Below, piece by piece: positions 1-7,662 of a stretch of DNA of 25,820 bases (its first letter is position 1; every line of letters begins with the position of its first letter). The position numbers and the translations under genes are program-made. Origin of the DNA: an uncultured Collinsella sp. (GTDB lineage Bacteria; Actinomycetota; Coriobacteriia; Coriobacteriales; Coriobacteriaceae); contig UQKV01000028.1 of assembly GCA_900541665.1 (NCBI GenBank), positions 1-25,820 on the forward strand, in the 5' to 3' direction. A model generated the notes under the pieces. It made no database searches. It was not told the DNA's origin and saw only the letters and a program-made list of their open reading frames with translations.

Positions 1-55
1 GATTAATGGATGGAAACGGATGTTCTATCGGGACACACATTTTGTCCTATAAGCC

Positions 56-85
56 AAAGGAGGCGTCCTTTCGGACACCTCCTTT
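56..85 (-). terminator. Intrinsic terminator-like hairpin after the carboxypeptidase gene
   Basis: Read on the - strand, the arm AAAGGAGGTGTCC (positions 85-73) pairs with GGACGCCTCCTTT (68-56), with one internal mismatch, around a GAAA (GNRA) tetraloop. It lies 24 bases beyond the carboxypeptidase stop codon. The T-run is short and partly inside the stem, so efficiency is uncertain, but position and stem strength fit a terminator for the - strand gene. Nothing else is visible in bases 1-109. Confidence 0.6.
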
Positions 86-109
86 CAGCGAGCGTATTGT
101 TCTTCGACC

Positions 110-1450
110 CTACACCTCGGGTGCCTTGGCTACGGTCTCGCTCTCTGCCGTGAGTGGGCGGTTGTCGATGCGGCGGCCCAGGCGGTCGAGCTTCACAAGG
201 AGCCACTCAATGGGATTCGGCCCTGCGCCTTCCTCGTCGGCAACCAGGTCCATAACGGCGATTTTGGTGCCGTCCTGCTTGAGAGTAACACTGCCCACCT
301 TGTCGCCCACATGCACCGTGCCCGAAAGATCGTCGTAGCTAACCTTTTCGGTCACCTCGCCGGCAAGGGAAAACACGGTCGCTTGCGCCGTAGGATCGGC
401 GAGTGTGGCGTCGATCGTCTTATCCGTCCAGTCGGTTTGGCCAATGCGCGCCATAAGCGGGTTGCCGTTGGCGGTCTTTTCCTGCGTGTTGGCGATTGCG
501 ACCGTCACCTTGTGGCCGTAGTACCAGTTGGCAAGGGTGGCGGTATCGGTAAAGCGCTGATCGGTGGTGGTGGAGTTCAAAATAACGGTGTAGATCTCGT
601 CGCCGTCGCGGTTGTAGGCGCTCGTAAAGCAATAGCCCGCGTCGTCGGTGGTGCCGGTCTTGCCGCCGATGTTGCCATCTTGGCCCAGCAAATAGTTATG
701 CGTGTCCATGGAATGCGAATGGTCGGTGCCGTCGGCGCCCGTGACCTCGATCCAGGAATCCTCGCTCGCTACGACCTCGCGGATCGTGTCGTTTTTCATG
801 GCCTCCTGCATCATCAGCGCTACGTCGTGTGCGGTTGAGTGCATATTGCCAGCCCACTCATCAAAGTCCAGACCATGCGGGTTTTCAAAAAGCGTACCGG
901 TGCAGCCGAGCTTCTTAGCGCGCTCGTTCATGGCCTTCACAAATGTGGCCTCGGCGTCTTTGGTCTTGGGGTCGATCTTCTTGCCCACATATTCGGCGAG
1001 CACGATGGCGGCGTCGTTGCCCGAGGGAATCATCAGGCCACGCAGTGCCTGCTCAACGGTAAGCTCGTCGCCTTCGAGCAAGCCAGCGGTCGAATTACCC
1101 ACGGTGGCTGCGGCGTTGCTCACCGTGACCTTCTCGTCCATCTTGCAATTCTCGACGGTTAGGATTGCGGTCATGACCTTGGTGATCGAGGCAATCTTGA
1201 CCTGCTCATCGGCGCCGCGGGCATAGTAGACGGTACCGTCTTTGCCCATGACGAGGGCATTGGTCGCATCGATATCGGGCAGGTTTTCGGCCGTGATGCC
1301 GCGCGCATCGGCGGTTTTGCCGCAAACATTGTCGGTCGTGAGCACTTGGGCGCCGGCGACGGTGGGCGCGCCAGCGGCAAGGGCGATAGCGCAGACAAAG
1401 CCGGCGGCAAGCTGGGCTGAGCGCTTTGCAAAAGAGGTGAGGGACTTCAC
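110..1450 (-). CDS. Secreted serine D-Ala-D-Ala carboxypeptidase (peptidase family S11, DacA/PBP5-like)
   Basis: Predicted to remove the terminal D-Ala from peptidoglycan pentapeptides outside the membrane. All three penicillin-binding motifs are visible: SITK (in ASITKVMTAI, nucleophile Ser and general-base Lys), SGN (in MIPSGNDAA) and KTG (in GGKTGTTDDAGYC). A PBP5-type C-terminal domain follows, ending in a possible amphipathic anchor (IEWLLVKLDRLGRRID). The open frame reaches 1561 with a TTG start, but that N-terminus (MCPFERG...) has no ribosome site and would place about 37 residues before the signal peptide. I prefer GTG at 1450, which gives a clean signal peptide (KSLTSFAKRSAQ, then a hydrophobic stretch, cleavage near AGA-QV) and 446 residues. 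A TATACT -10-like box at 1490-1495 also supports an internal start. The ribosome site is weak, so the start is uncertain. It is divergent from a VanR-like regulator, which suggests control by that system (inference). Confidence 0.9.
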   Translation of the reverse strand: MKSLTSFAKRSAQLAAGFVCAIALAAGAPTVAGAQVLTTDNVCGKTADARGITAENLPDIDATNALVMGKDGTVYYARGADEQVKIASITKVMTAILTVENCKMDEKVTVSNAAATVGNSTAGLLEGDELTVEQALRGLMIPSGNDAAIVLAEYVGKKIDPKTKDAEATFVKAMNERAKKLGCTGTLFENPHGLDFDEWAGNMHSTAHDVALMMQEAMKNDTIREVVASEDSWIEVTGADGTDHSHSMDTHNYLLGQDGNIGGKTGTTDDAGYCFTSAYNRDGDEIYTVILNSTTTDQRFTDTATLANWYYGHKVTVAIANTQEKTANGNPLMARIGQTDWTDKTIDATLADPTAQATVFSLAGEVTEKVSYDDLSGTVHVGDKVGSVTLKQDGTKIAVMDLVADEEGAGPNPIEWLLVKLDRLGRRIDNRPLTAESETVAKAPEV

Positions 1451-1489
1451 GGATTTCGCTTTCGACGGGATGGTCTCTTCTGGAACTAG

Positions 1490-1495
1490 AGTATA
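1490..1495 (-). promoter_or_regulatory. -10-like box for the carboxypeptidase gene
   Basis: TATACT on the - strand, about 40 bases upstream of the preferred GTG start at 1450. No convincing -35 element is seen at the expected distance, which would fit a promoter needing an activator such as the neighbouring regulator. Low certainty. Confidence 0.35.
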
Positions 1496-1621
1496 TCGTT
1501 TGCCGGCGTCGGCGATCATCGCGTGCGTGCGTGGCCCACATCCGCGCTCGAACGGGCACAAGGGTGCTTAAGGCCGACTTAATCACCCACGCTTGTTGTG
1601 TGTGGCGTGCGTCGCCTCGGG

Positions 1622-1627
1622 CATAAT
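1622..1627 (+). promoter_or_regulatory. -10 box for the VanR-like/VanS-like operon
   Basis: CATAAT lies 20 bases before the start codon of the regulator gene. A TTGTTG at 1593-1598 is too far away for a normal 17-base spacer, so no good -35 is visible. This again suggests an activator-dependent promoter in the shared divergent region (1451-1647). Confidence 0.4.
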
Positions 1628-1647
1628 GGAGCGCGAGAGGAGCACGC

Positions 1648-2343
1648 ATGAACGAGCGCATACTGGTAGTTGATGACGAGAAGGCCATCGCCGACTTGGT
1701 TGGTATCTACCTTACAAAAGAGGGCTTTGATGTCCAGATTGCCTATAGCGGGGCCGATGCTGCCAAGGCAATCTTGGAGCAGGAGTTCGATCTGGCGCTG
1801 CTGGATGTCATGCTGCCCGATATCGATGGATTTGAGCTGCTGCGTACGATCCGTTCCAGCCATACCTATCCTGTGATTATGCTGACGGCGCGCGATGCCC
1901 AGCAAGACAAGATCGAGGGCCTTTCGCTTGGCGCGGACGATTACGTGGTCAAGCCGTTCCGCCCGCTGGAGCTCATCGCGCGTGTGCACGCTCAGCTTCG
2001 CCGCTACACCAGCTACGGTAGCCGTGCGCAGGCGGCCGAGTCGCCGACCATTCAGCTCGACGGCTTGGAGATCAACCGCGATGCTCGTTCCGTGACGGTG
2101 GACGGTTCACCGGTACGCCTCACGCCCACCGAGTATTCAATCTTGCTGTATCTGGTCGAGCATCGCGGCAGCGTGGTGGCCGTGGAGGACCTGTTCCGCG
2201 CAGTGTGGAACGAGGACTTTATGCCCGGCTCCAACAATACGGTGATGGTACACATTCGCCACTTGCGCGAAAAGATCGGCGATGACGCACAAAAGCCGCG
2301 CTTTATCAAAAACGTCTGGGGCGTCGGCTACATCATCGAATAA
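1648..2343 (+). CDS. OmpR-family response regulator, VanR-like
   Basis: A two-domain DNA-binding response regulator of 231 residues. The receiver domain (about 1-120) has the acidic pair D9/D10, phosphoacceptor D53 (in LLDVMLPD), T80 and K102 (in VVKPFRPLELIARV). A winged-helix output domain (about 132-230) follows, ending in RHLREKIGDDA...VWGVGYIIE. The segments HTYPVIMLTARD and KPFRPLELIARVHAQLRRY match what I recall of VanR from glycopeptide-resistance clusters, so VanR-like is the best subfamily call. The ATG has a strong Shine-Dalgarno AGAGGAG (1636-1642). The cognate kinase starts 26 bases downstream. No vanH/A/X-type ligase or dipeptidase genes are in the window, so a role in resistance is not implied. 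The likely target is the divergent carboxypeptidase and its own operon (inference). Confidence 0.93.
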   Translation: MNERILVVDDEKAIADLVGIYLTKEGFDVQIAYSGADAAKAILEQEFDLALLDVMLPDIDGFELLRTIRSSHTYPVIMLTARDAQQDKIEGLSLGADDYVVKPFRPLELIARVHAQLRRYTSYGSRAQAAESPTIQLDGLEINRDARSVTVDGSPVRLTPTEYSILLYLVEHRGSVVAVEDLFRAVWNEDFMPGSNNTVMVHIRHLREKIGDDAQKPRFIKNVWGVGYIIE

Positions 2344-2369
2344 CGCTTTTCGCTTGTGAGGATCTTGAT

Positions 2370-3608
2370 ATGACAAAAGACGATAGGCAAGCGTTCGAGG
2401 TGCCCGATCGGCTCTTTGAATACGTGAGGTCGGTCGTCGACAACCGCGCGCTTGCAACGGTGCTGCTCTTTTTGCTGAGCCTGCTGCTGATTGGCATCGA
2501 CAACATCGTCGGAATCTTGGCGGTGCTGCTTGTCGGCTTTTTGCTGATCGATCGATTTGAGATCGTGTGCCGCTGCGTGGTGATTGGCGGCGCCGCGTGG
2601 GCCATGACGTTGGCGATTGGCGCCATGGCGCTCGGCGGCATCGAAGGGCCGGTGCTGTTCGATGCCGGCTTTGTATTCAACATGCTTGGCTTTGTGCTGG
2701 CGCTTGCCGCGTGCGTGCTGTTCTTGTGTGGCCGCGCCCTGTACTACCAGGGCTACGAGCAGGGCGAGCAGCATGCCGATTGTGTGCTGGCCGCTCGTAT
2801 TCAAGATCGCCTGATCGATCACCCCGACACCTGGGATAACATCGACGGCGACTTCTTGGAGGTCGAGGGCGCCCTTAACCGCGTGCGTGACCGTGAGCGC
2901 AAGGTGCAGCAAGCTCTGCGTGACGAGTCGCATCGCAAGGACGATTTGGTCACGTACTTGGCACATGACCTACGCACCCCGCTTGCCAGTGTGGTGGGCT
3001 ATCTTTCGCTGCTGCAAGAGGCTCCCGAGCTGCCGGTTGAGCAACGTGCGCACTTTACGGGCGTGGCGCTCGACAAGGCGCACCGGCTCGATACGCTCAT
3101 CGAAGAGTTCTTCGATATCACGCGCTTTGACTTCCACGATATCGTGCTCACGCGCGGCTATGTTGATCTGGGGTTGCTGCTGGCTCAGGTGACTGACGAG
3201 TTCTATCCCATCCTCAACGAGCAGCATAAGGAAGTCCAAGTTGATATTCGCGAGGACCTGACGGTGCTCGTGGATGGCGACAAAATGGCTCGCGTGTTCA
3301 ACAACATCATGAAAAACGCTATTGCCTATAGCTATGAGGGCTCGACCATCACGATCGAGGCCAGACGCCGGGACGGCGGTGGCGTGCGCGTGCGCTTTAT
3401 CAATCAGGGCGATCCCATCCCTGCGGCTAAGCTCAAGGTGATCTTTGAGAAGTTCTATCGCCTGGATGCGGCGCGTGCGACCAATCGCGGCGGCGCTGGA
3501 CTGGGGCTTGCCATCGCCAAGGAGATCGTATGCGCGCACGGCGGTACCGTTGCATGTGAATCGACGCCCGAACACACGATATTCACCATCGAGCTGCCCG
3601 CCGCATAG
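2370..3608 (+). CDS. Membrane sensor histidine kinase, VanS-like
   Basis: A 412-residue kinase, the probable partner of the preceding regulator. Four hydrophobic segments (about 28-43, 46-60, 68-89 and 102-120) form the N-terminal membrane part, with no large extracytoplasmic domain. The H-box is LAHDLRTPLASVVGYL with H199. The N-box is in MARVFNNIMKNAIAYS, followed by NQGDPIPAAKLKVIFEKF in place of a canonical DxGxG, then GGAGLGLAIAKEI. This phrasing, including TYLAHD, GYLSLLQEAP and the NxG..IP variant, resembles VanS kinases of enterococcal and gut-anaerobe clusters. The ribosome site is GTGAGGA at 2356-2362. The four-helix, loop-poor sensor suggests a signal perceived in or near the membrane, such as cell-wall stress (inference). 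Confidence 0.92.
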   Translation: MTKDDRQAFEVPDRLFEYVRSVVDNRALATVLLFLLSLLLIGIDNIVGILAVLLVGFLLIDRFEIVCRCVVIGGAAWAMTLAIGAMALGGIEGPVLFDAGFVFNMLGFVLALAACVLFLCGRALYYQGYEQGEQHADCVLAARIQDRLIDHPDTWDNIDGDFLEVEGALNRVRDRERKVQQALRDESHRKDDLVTYLAHDLRTPLASVVGYLSLLQEAPELPVEQRAHFTGVALDKAHRLDTLIEEFFDITRFDFHDIVLTRGYVDLGLLLAQVTDEFYPILNEQHKEVQVDIREDLTVLVDGDKMARVFNNIMKNAIAYSYEGSTITIEARRRDGGGVRVRFINQGDPIPAAKLKVIFEKFYRLDAARATNRGGAGLGLAIAKEIVCAHGGTVACESTPEHTIFTIELPAA

Positions 3609-3629
3609 CCAGCGTGCCCTTACAAACAC

Positions 3630-3696
3630 TTGACAATGCGCTCACGTGCATATGAGCCGCGATTCCTACTATCGATACTGCTGAATTGATATCGAT
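3630..3696 (+). promoter_or_regulatory. Putative pstB control region with inverted repeat
   Basis: A consensus-like TTGACA lies at 3630-3635, but the nearest -10-like hexamer (TATGAG, 3651-3656) is only 15 bases away. Downstream is an inverted repeat, ATCGATA (3671-3677) and TATCGAT (3690-3696), with a 12-base spacer. The left arm is also part of the palindrome TATCGATA (3670-3677). It ends just before the ribosome site of pstB, so it could be an operator or a leader hairpin. I do not see a classical Pho box. Confidence 0.35.
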
Positions 3697-3711
3697 GTGG
3701 AGGTATGCGGT

Positions 3712-4587
3712 ATGACGGCTGCTGCGGCTGTGGAGCCCACGGAGCTTGAAGAACTCATGAAAGCGCAGGCCGAGGCCGCGCACGAGCGCGAGGTTGGGGA
3801 TGCGACTCGCCCCACGGCAGAGGATCTTGCCGCCTCGCCGACGCGAATCGATGTTGAGGGCCTCGACCTGTTCTATGGCGACCACCATGCGCTCAAGGAC
3901 GTGAATATCAAGATCCGCGACAAGCAGATTACCTCGTTCATCGGGCCTTCGGGCTGCGGAAAGTCCACGTTGCTGCGCTGCTTTAACCGCATGAACGACG
4001 GCATCAAGGACTGCCGAATCGAGGGCAAGATTGCGCTCGATGGTCAAGATATCCTGGGCGACTACGACATCTGCCGCCTTCGCCAGCGCGTGGGCATGGT
4101 GTTCCAGCGCCCCAACCCGTTTCCCATGAGCATCTACGACAACGTCGCCTATGGGCCGCGCGGTATGGGTGTGCGCGATCGCGTCGTGCTCGACGAGCTG
4201 GTCGAAGACTCCCTGCGACGCGCCGCCCTGTGGGACGAGGCCAAGGACAAGCTCAAAGAGTCGGGTCTGGGTCTTTCGGGCGGCCAGCAGCAGCGCCTGT
4301 GCATCGCCCGAGCACTTGCCGTGCAGCCCGACATTCTGCTGATGGACGAGCCGACCTCGGCACTCGATCCTGTGTCGACGCTGGTGGTGGAGCAGCTGGC
4401 CTGCGAGCTCAAAGAGACCTGCACGCTCGTGGTCGTTACGCACAATATGCAGCAGGCGGCGCGTATCTCCGATTCGGTCGCATTCTTTTTGCTGGGTGAG
4501 CTGGTGGAGCACGCGCCCACCGCGCAACTCTTCAAGAATCCGACCGATCCGCGCACGGCGGATTATTTGACGGGACGTTTTGGCTGA
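3712..4587 (+). CDS. pstB: Phosphate ABC transporter ATP-binding protein PstB
   Basis: ATPase subunit of the high-affinity phosphate importer PstSCAB. Seen directly: Walker A GPSGCGKST followed by LLRCFNRMND, a PstB hallmark; Q-loop region QRVGMVFQRPNPFPMSIYDN; signature LSGGQQQRLCIARALA; Walker B and D-loop LLMDEPTSALDP; and H-loop VVVTHNMQQA. The preferred start is ATG 3712, 8 bases after GGAGG (3699-3703); an in-frame GTG at 3697 would overlap that site. The 291-residue product carries about 45 residues before the ABC domain (acidic and alanine-rich, EELMKAQAEAAHEREV), longer than usual for this family. No pstS, pstC, pstA or phoU is adjacent: the gene sits between a VanS-like kinase and phoB. 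The permease must be encoded elsewhere if this ATPase is used for import. Confidence 0.95.
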   Translation: MTAAAAVEPTELEELMKAQAEAAHEREVGDATRPTAEDLAASPTRIDVEGLDLFYGDHHALKDVNIKIRDKQITSFIGPSGCGKSTLLRCFNRMNDGIKDCRIEGKIALDGQDILGDYDICRLRQRVGMVFQRPNPFPMSIYDNVAYGPRGMGVRDRVVLDELVEDSLRRAALWDEAKDKLKESGLGLSGGQQQRLCIARALAVQPDILLMDEPTSALDPVSTLVVEQLACELKETCTLVVVTHNMQQAARISDSVAFFLLGELVEHAPTAQLFKNPTDPRTADYLTGRFG

Positions 4588-4597
4588 TACCATCTAG

Positions 4598-4611
4598 TAA
4601 AGGTACCTTTA
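4598..4611. promoter_or_regulatory. 14-bp perfect palindrome upstream of the phoB-like gene
   Basis: TAAAGGTACCTTTA is a perfect 14-base palindrome in the 64-base gap between pstB and the next regulator. It is a candidate operator for a dimeric regulator. It is too short, with no T-run, to be a terminator. Confidence 0.4.
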
Positions 4612-4651
4612 GGGTTAAGATGCGGTCATGCCGGCCGCAAAGGGGTTCAAC

Positions 4652-5380
4652 ATGATCTATTACGTCGAGGACGATGACAACATCAGGGATCTGACGGTCT
4701 ACGCGCTGCGCAAGCAGGGAATCGAGGCCGAGGGCTTTTCGTGCGATGGCGAGTTTAAGGCCGCCGTGGCGCGACGGGTACCCGATGCTGTCCTGCTCGA
4801 CATCATGCTGCCCGATACCGATGGTTTGGCGATTATGCGCCGCCTGCGCGCCGACCGCCTGACGGCGACGGTGCCCATCATGATGCTTACCGCCAAGGAC
4901 ACCGAGCTCGACAAGGTGATGGCGCTCGATGGCGGTGCCGACGATTACCTGACTAAACCCTTCTCGCTCATGGAGCTCGCCAGCCGCTGCCGCGCACTGC
5001 TGCGTCGCGGCGGCATGGTCAAGCAGGCGAGCGATGTGCTCAGCGTGGGCGACATCGTGCTCTCGCCCAGCCATCGCGAGGTGACCGTTGCCGGCGAGCC
5101 GCTTAAGCTCACCCTGCGCGAGTTCGACCTGCTCGAGTACCTCATGCGTAAGCCCGGCGTGGTCTTTACCCGCGAGTCGTTGCTGCAGAGCGTGTGGGGC
5201 TGGGACTTCGACGGCGGTTCGCGCACCGTTGACGTGCACGTGCAGACGCTTCGCCAAAAACTGGGCGAGCATGCCAGCGCCATCGAGACCGTGCGCGGCG
5301 TGGGCTACCGCTTGGCCGAGCCTTCTGCCGGTGATGGTGCCGAAGGTGACGACACCGCGGCCACCGCATCGGAGGAGTAA
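4652..5380 (+). CDS. OmpR-family response regulator, PhoB-like
   Basis: A DNA-binding response regulator, 242 residues from the preferred start. ATG 4652 has AAAGGGG at 4639-4645 with 6-base spacing; the in-frame ATG at 4628 has no good ribosome site and would add eight residues before the usual first beta strand (MIYYVEDDDNI). The receiver has D7/D8, phosphoacceptor D50 (LLDIMLPD), a MMLTAKD segment and KPFSLMEL. The winged helix contains LTLREFDLLEYLM and ends VRGVGYRL. A low-complexity acidic tail (GDGAEGDDTAATASEE) closes the protein. The pairing with a PhoR-like kinase and the preceding pstB suggest the phosphate-starvation regulator PhoB/PhoP; the sequence alone cannot exclude another OmpR subfamily. 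The kinase ribosome site lies inside its last codons. Confidence 0.88.
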   Translation: MIYYVEDDDNIRDLTVYALRKQGIEAEGFSCDGEFKAAVARRVPDAVLLDIMLPDTDGLAIMRRLRADRLTATVPIMMLTAKDTELDKVMALDGGADDYLTKPFSLMELASRCRALLRRGGMVKQASDVLSVGDIVLSPSHREVTVAGEPLKLTLREFDLLEYLMRKPGVVFTRESLLQSVWGWDFDGGSRTVDVHVQTLRQKLGEHASAIETVRGVGYRLAEPSAGDGAEGDDTAATASEE

Positions 5381-5383
5381 CCC

Positions 5384-6808
5384 GTGGTCTTCGCCCCCCA
5401 TGGAAAACATACGCTGTCGCACCGCGTTTTTGTGACGATCTTTGTCTGCGCCATGGCGGTTATCGTGGCGTTTACGGTGCTGGGTGCGTTCTTTGTGCAA
5501 AACACCTTGGCGGATGCCACGAGTGCCAATCTGGCGCAGGAAACCGAGCTCATTGCTGCCGCCCTCGACGAGCAGCAGGAGCCCATCCCGTTCTTGCGTA
5601 GCCTCGATCGCGAGGACTTGCGCATCACGCTGATTAACAAGGATGGATCGGTTGCCTACGACAACGAGGCGTCGCCTTCCACATTGCCCAACCACGGCGA
5701 TCGCCCCGAGGTCATCGAGGCCTTTGAGAATGGTTCGGGTTCCGCGGAGCGCGCAAGCTCTACGCTCGACGAGATTATGCTGTATCGCGCCGTCGCCCTT
5801 GATAACGGCCAGGTTGTCCGCTTGGCACAGGCCCAGCCTGGCGTTGCGGCGATTTTGCTGTCGATGGTGGCGCCGATGCTGCTTATCGCGGCAGCGGGTG
5901 CGGTACTCTCGTTTTTTATGGCGCGCCGCGAGTCCCGTGCCATCATCGCGCCTTTGCAAGAGGTGGATTTGGACCACCCACGCCGTAGCTATGAGCACGC
6001 CTATGCCGAGATGGTCCCCATGCTTGAGCGTATCGAGTCGCAGCGCCAGGAGCTCAAGCGCCAAATGGCGGTGCTAGCGGACAACGACCGTATGCGCCGC
6101 GAGTTCACGGCGAATATCACTCATGAGCTCAAGACGCCGCTTACGGCGATTTCGGGCTATGCCGAGCTCATCGCAAACGGCATGGTCGAGGGCGAGGACG
6201 ACCTGCGCAACTTTGGCGGTCGCATCTATCGTGAGGCGGGCCGCTTGGCAGCGCTCGTCAACGACATCCTTACGCTGTCTAACTTGGACGAGGCCGAGCG
6301 TGCAACTGAGGGCGAGACGGTGCCCATTGGGTCCACGGAGCCTATTGAGCTCTCGCGCGCCGTCTATGCGGTTGAGCAGCGTCTTGAACAGGTCGCCCGT
6401 CAGGCGAATGTGACGATAAGTCATGAGACCAAGCCTGTGGTCATCGAGGGCGTGTCGCGCTTGATTGACGAGCTCATCTATAATCTGGCAAGCAACGCCA
6501 TCCGCTACAATCGACCCGGCGGTACGGTTACGCTGCAGTGCGGCACCAACGACGAAGGCCATCCGTTCCTTGCGGTCGCCGACACGGGAATCGGTATCGC
6601 GCCTGAAGAACAGGGCAAGGTATTTGAGCGGTTCTATCGCGTGGACAAGAGTAGGTCCAAGGCGCGCGGCGGAACCGGTCTGGGGCTTGCCATTGTCAAG
6701 CATGCGGCCCTGTATCATCACGCCACGCTCGATCTGTCGAGCGAGTTGGGCGTGGGAACCACCATTACGGTGACGTTTCCCATACAGCAGGACGAGCCAT
6801 TCGCATAG
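5384..6808 (+). CDS. PhoR-like sensor histidine kinase
   Basis: A 474-residue membrane kinase. Transmembrane helix 1 is at about 16-38, an extracytoplasmic sensor region at about 39-152 (with a PAS/CACHE-like stretch LRITLINKDGSVAYDNE) and helix 2 at about 155-179. A short linker without a clear HAMP domain leads to the H-box FTANITHELKTPLTAISGYAEL (H247). The N-box is ELIYNLASNAIRYN, the G1 box VADTGIGI, the F-box FERFYRVDKSRS and the G2 box GGTGLGLAIVKH. FxANxTHELKTPLT is typical of PhoR kinases. The start is GTG 5384, three bases after the regulator stop, with GGAGGAG at 5371-5377, so the two genes are translationally linked. Phosphate sensing is inferred from family and pstB proximity. 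Confidence 0.9.
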   Translation: MVFAPHGKHTLSHRVFVTIFVCAMAVIVAFTVLGAFFVQNTLADATSANLAQETELIAAALDEQQEPIPFLRSLDREDLRITLINKDGSVAYDNEASPSTLPNHGDRPEVIEAFENGSGSAERASSTLDEIMLYRAVALDNGQVVRLAQAQPGVAAILLSMVAPMLLIAAAGAVLSFFMARRESRAIIAPLQEVDLDHPRRSYEHAYAEMVPMLERIESQRQELKRQMAVLADNDRMRREFTANITHELKTPLTAISGYAELIANGMVEGEDDLRNFGGRIYREAGRLAALVNDILTLSNLDEAERATEGETVPIGSTEPIELSRAVYAVEQRLEQVARQANVTISHETKPVVIEGVSRLIDELIYNLASNAIRYNRPGGTVTLQCGTNDEGHPFLAVADTGIGIAPEEQGKVFERFYRVDKSRSKARGGTGLGLAIVKHAALYHHATLDLSSELGVGTTITVTFPIQQDEPFA

Positions 6809-6833
6809 CGATACAACATAGGTATTGATGCAG

Positions 6834-6866
6834 ACGCCGCATTTGACTTTCGGGTGCGGCGTTGTT
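6834..6866 (+). terminator. Probable terminator after the phoR-like gene
   Basis: ACGCCGCA (6834-6841) and TGCGGCGT (6855-6862) form a perfect 8-bp stem with a 13-base loop, followed by a weak T/G-rich tail. It begins 26 bases after the kinase stop codon. Confidence 0.5.
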
Positions 6867-6897
6867 GTGCAATTTTACGATTGCTTCCGACATTTTT

Positions 6898-6956
6898 ACA
6901 GGAGAGCCTGTTTCTTATGTATAGAGTTTGGTCTCGGTAAAAAGATGCGATAACAT
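6898..6956 (+). promoter_or_regulatory. Putative promoter region of the cps-type regulatory operon
   Basis: TTGGTC (6928-6933) and TAACAT (6951-6956) are spaced by 17 bases and lie about 50 bases before the first gene of the operon. Both hexamers are imperfect matches. A small hairpin, ACAGG (6898-6902) with CCTGT (6907-6911), lies upstream. No known cis-element was recognised. Confidence 0.4.
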
Positions 6957-7003
6957 ACGGACAGTTTTGTCAATCCGAACTGGGGAAATGAAAGGCAAGC
7001 TGC

Positions 7004-7660
7004 ATGACCCTTCTCGAACTGTTCCAGCTGCTGAAGAAGCACCTCAAGCTGGTCATCACCCTTCCGGTGGTCTGCGCGATCGCCATGGGTATCGTGTCCT
7101 TCGCCGCGATGGACAACACCTATACCGCGACGACGAGCATGTACATTCTCGCCAAGACCGACGATAGCGGCCAGATGAGCTACAACGATCTCTCGGCGAG
7201 CCAGATGCTTTCCAACGATATCGCCACGCTGCTGGATAGCGATAGCGTTAAGAGCGGCGCCGCCAAGGAACTGGGCCTCACCGATCTGGATGACTACAAG
7301 GTGTCTGTTTCCTCCGAGACCACCACGCGTGTCATTACGCTTTCGGTTACCGGCACCGATGCCAAGGAGACGGCTGAGGTCGCAAAGGCCATAGCTAGCT
7401 CGGTGAGTACGGTCGCTCAGAACGTCGGCGCTGCCCAGAGCATCAACGTTATCGACGAGGCTAAGACCCCCGAAGTCCCCAGCGGCCCCAAGCGCACGCT
7501 GTATATTGCCGTCGCGTTCCTCGCCGGTATCTTTATCGCAGTCGCCTATGTCGTTTTGGCAGACATGCTCAATACCCGCATCCGCGGTGCCGAAGAGGCG
7601 GAAGAGCTCCTGGGCATTCCCGTTGTTGGCCGAATTCCGGCTATGAAAGGTGGTAAATAG
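7004..7660 (+). CDS. Wzz/YveK-family polysaccharide co-polymerase (CpsC-type kinase activator)
   Basis: A 218-residue membrane protein with two transmembrane helices (about 15-35 and 166-187) flanking an extracytoplasmic domain. The proline-containing motif TPEVPSGPKR stands directly before the second helix, as in Wzz/CpsC/YveK proteins. In this family the protein sets exopolysaccharide chain length, and its cytoplasmic end activates the partner tyrosine kinase. The short C-terminal tail after helix 2 (DMLNTRIRGAEEAEELLGIPVVGRIP) is the usual kinase-contact segment. The ATG has AAAGG (6991-6995). The kinase gene begins 2 bases after the stop codon. No Wzx, Wzy or glycosyltransferase genes are near. 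Confidence 0.92.
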   Translation: MTLLELFQLLKKHLKLVITLPVVCAIAMGIVSFAAMDNTYTATTSMYILAKTDDSGQMSYNDLSASQMLSNDIATLLDSDSVKSGAAKELGLTDLDDYKVSVSSETTTRVITLSVTGTDAKETAEVAKAIASSVSTVAQNVGAAQSINVIDEAKTPEVPSGPKRTLYIAVAFLAGIFIAVAYVVLADMLNTRIRGAEEAEELLGIPVVGRIPAMKGGK

Positions 7661-7662
7661 GC

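Noticed and set aside
110..3608. A glycopeptide-resistance cluster
   Set aside because: Only VanRS-like regulators and an S11 carboxypeptidase are present. No vanH, D-Ala-D-Lac/D-Ser ligase, vanX or M15-type vanY is seen, so resistance is not supported.
4532..6064. A 510-codon open frame on the - strand over the phoB- and phoR-like genes
   Set aside because: It covers parts of three + strand genes and has a typical shadow composition (Arg, His, Gln, Gly) with no motif or ribosome site.
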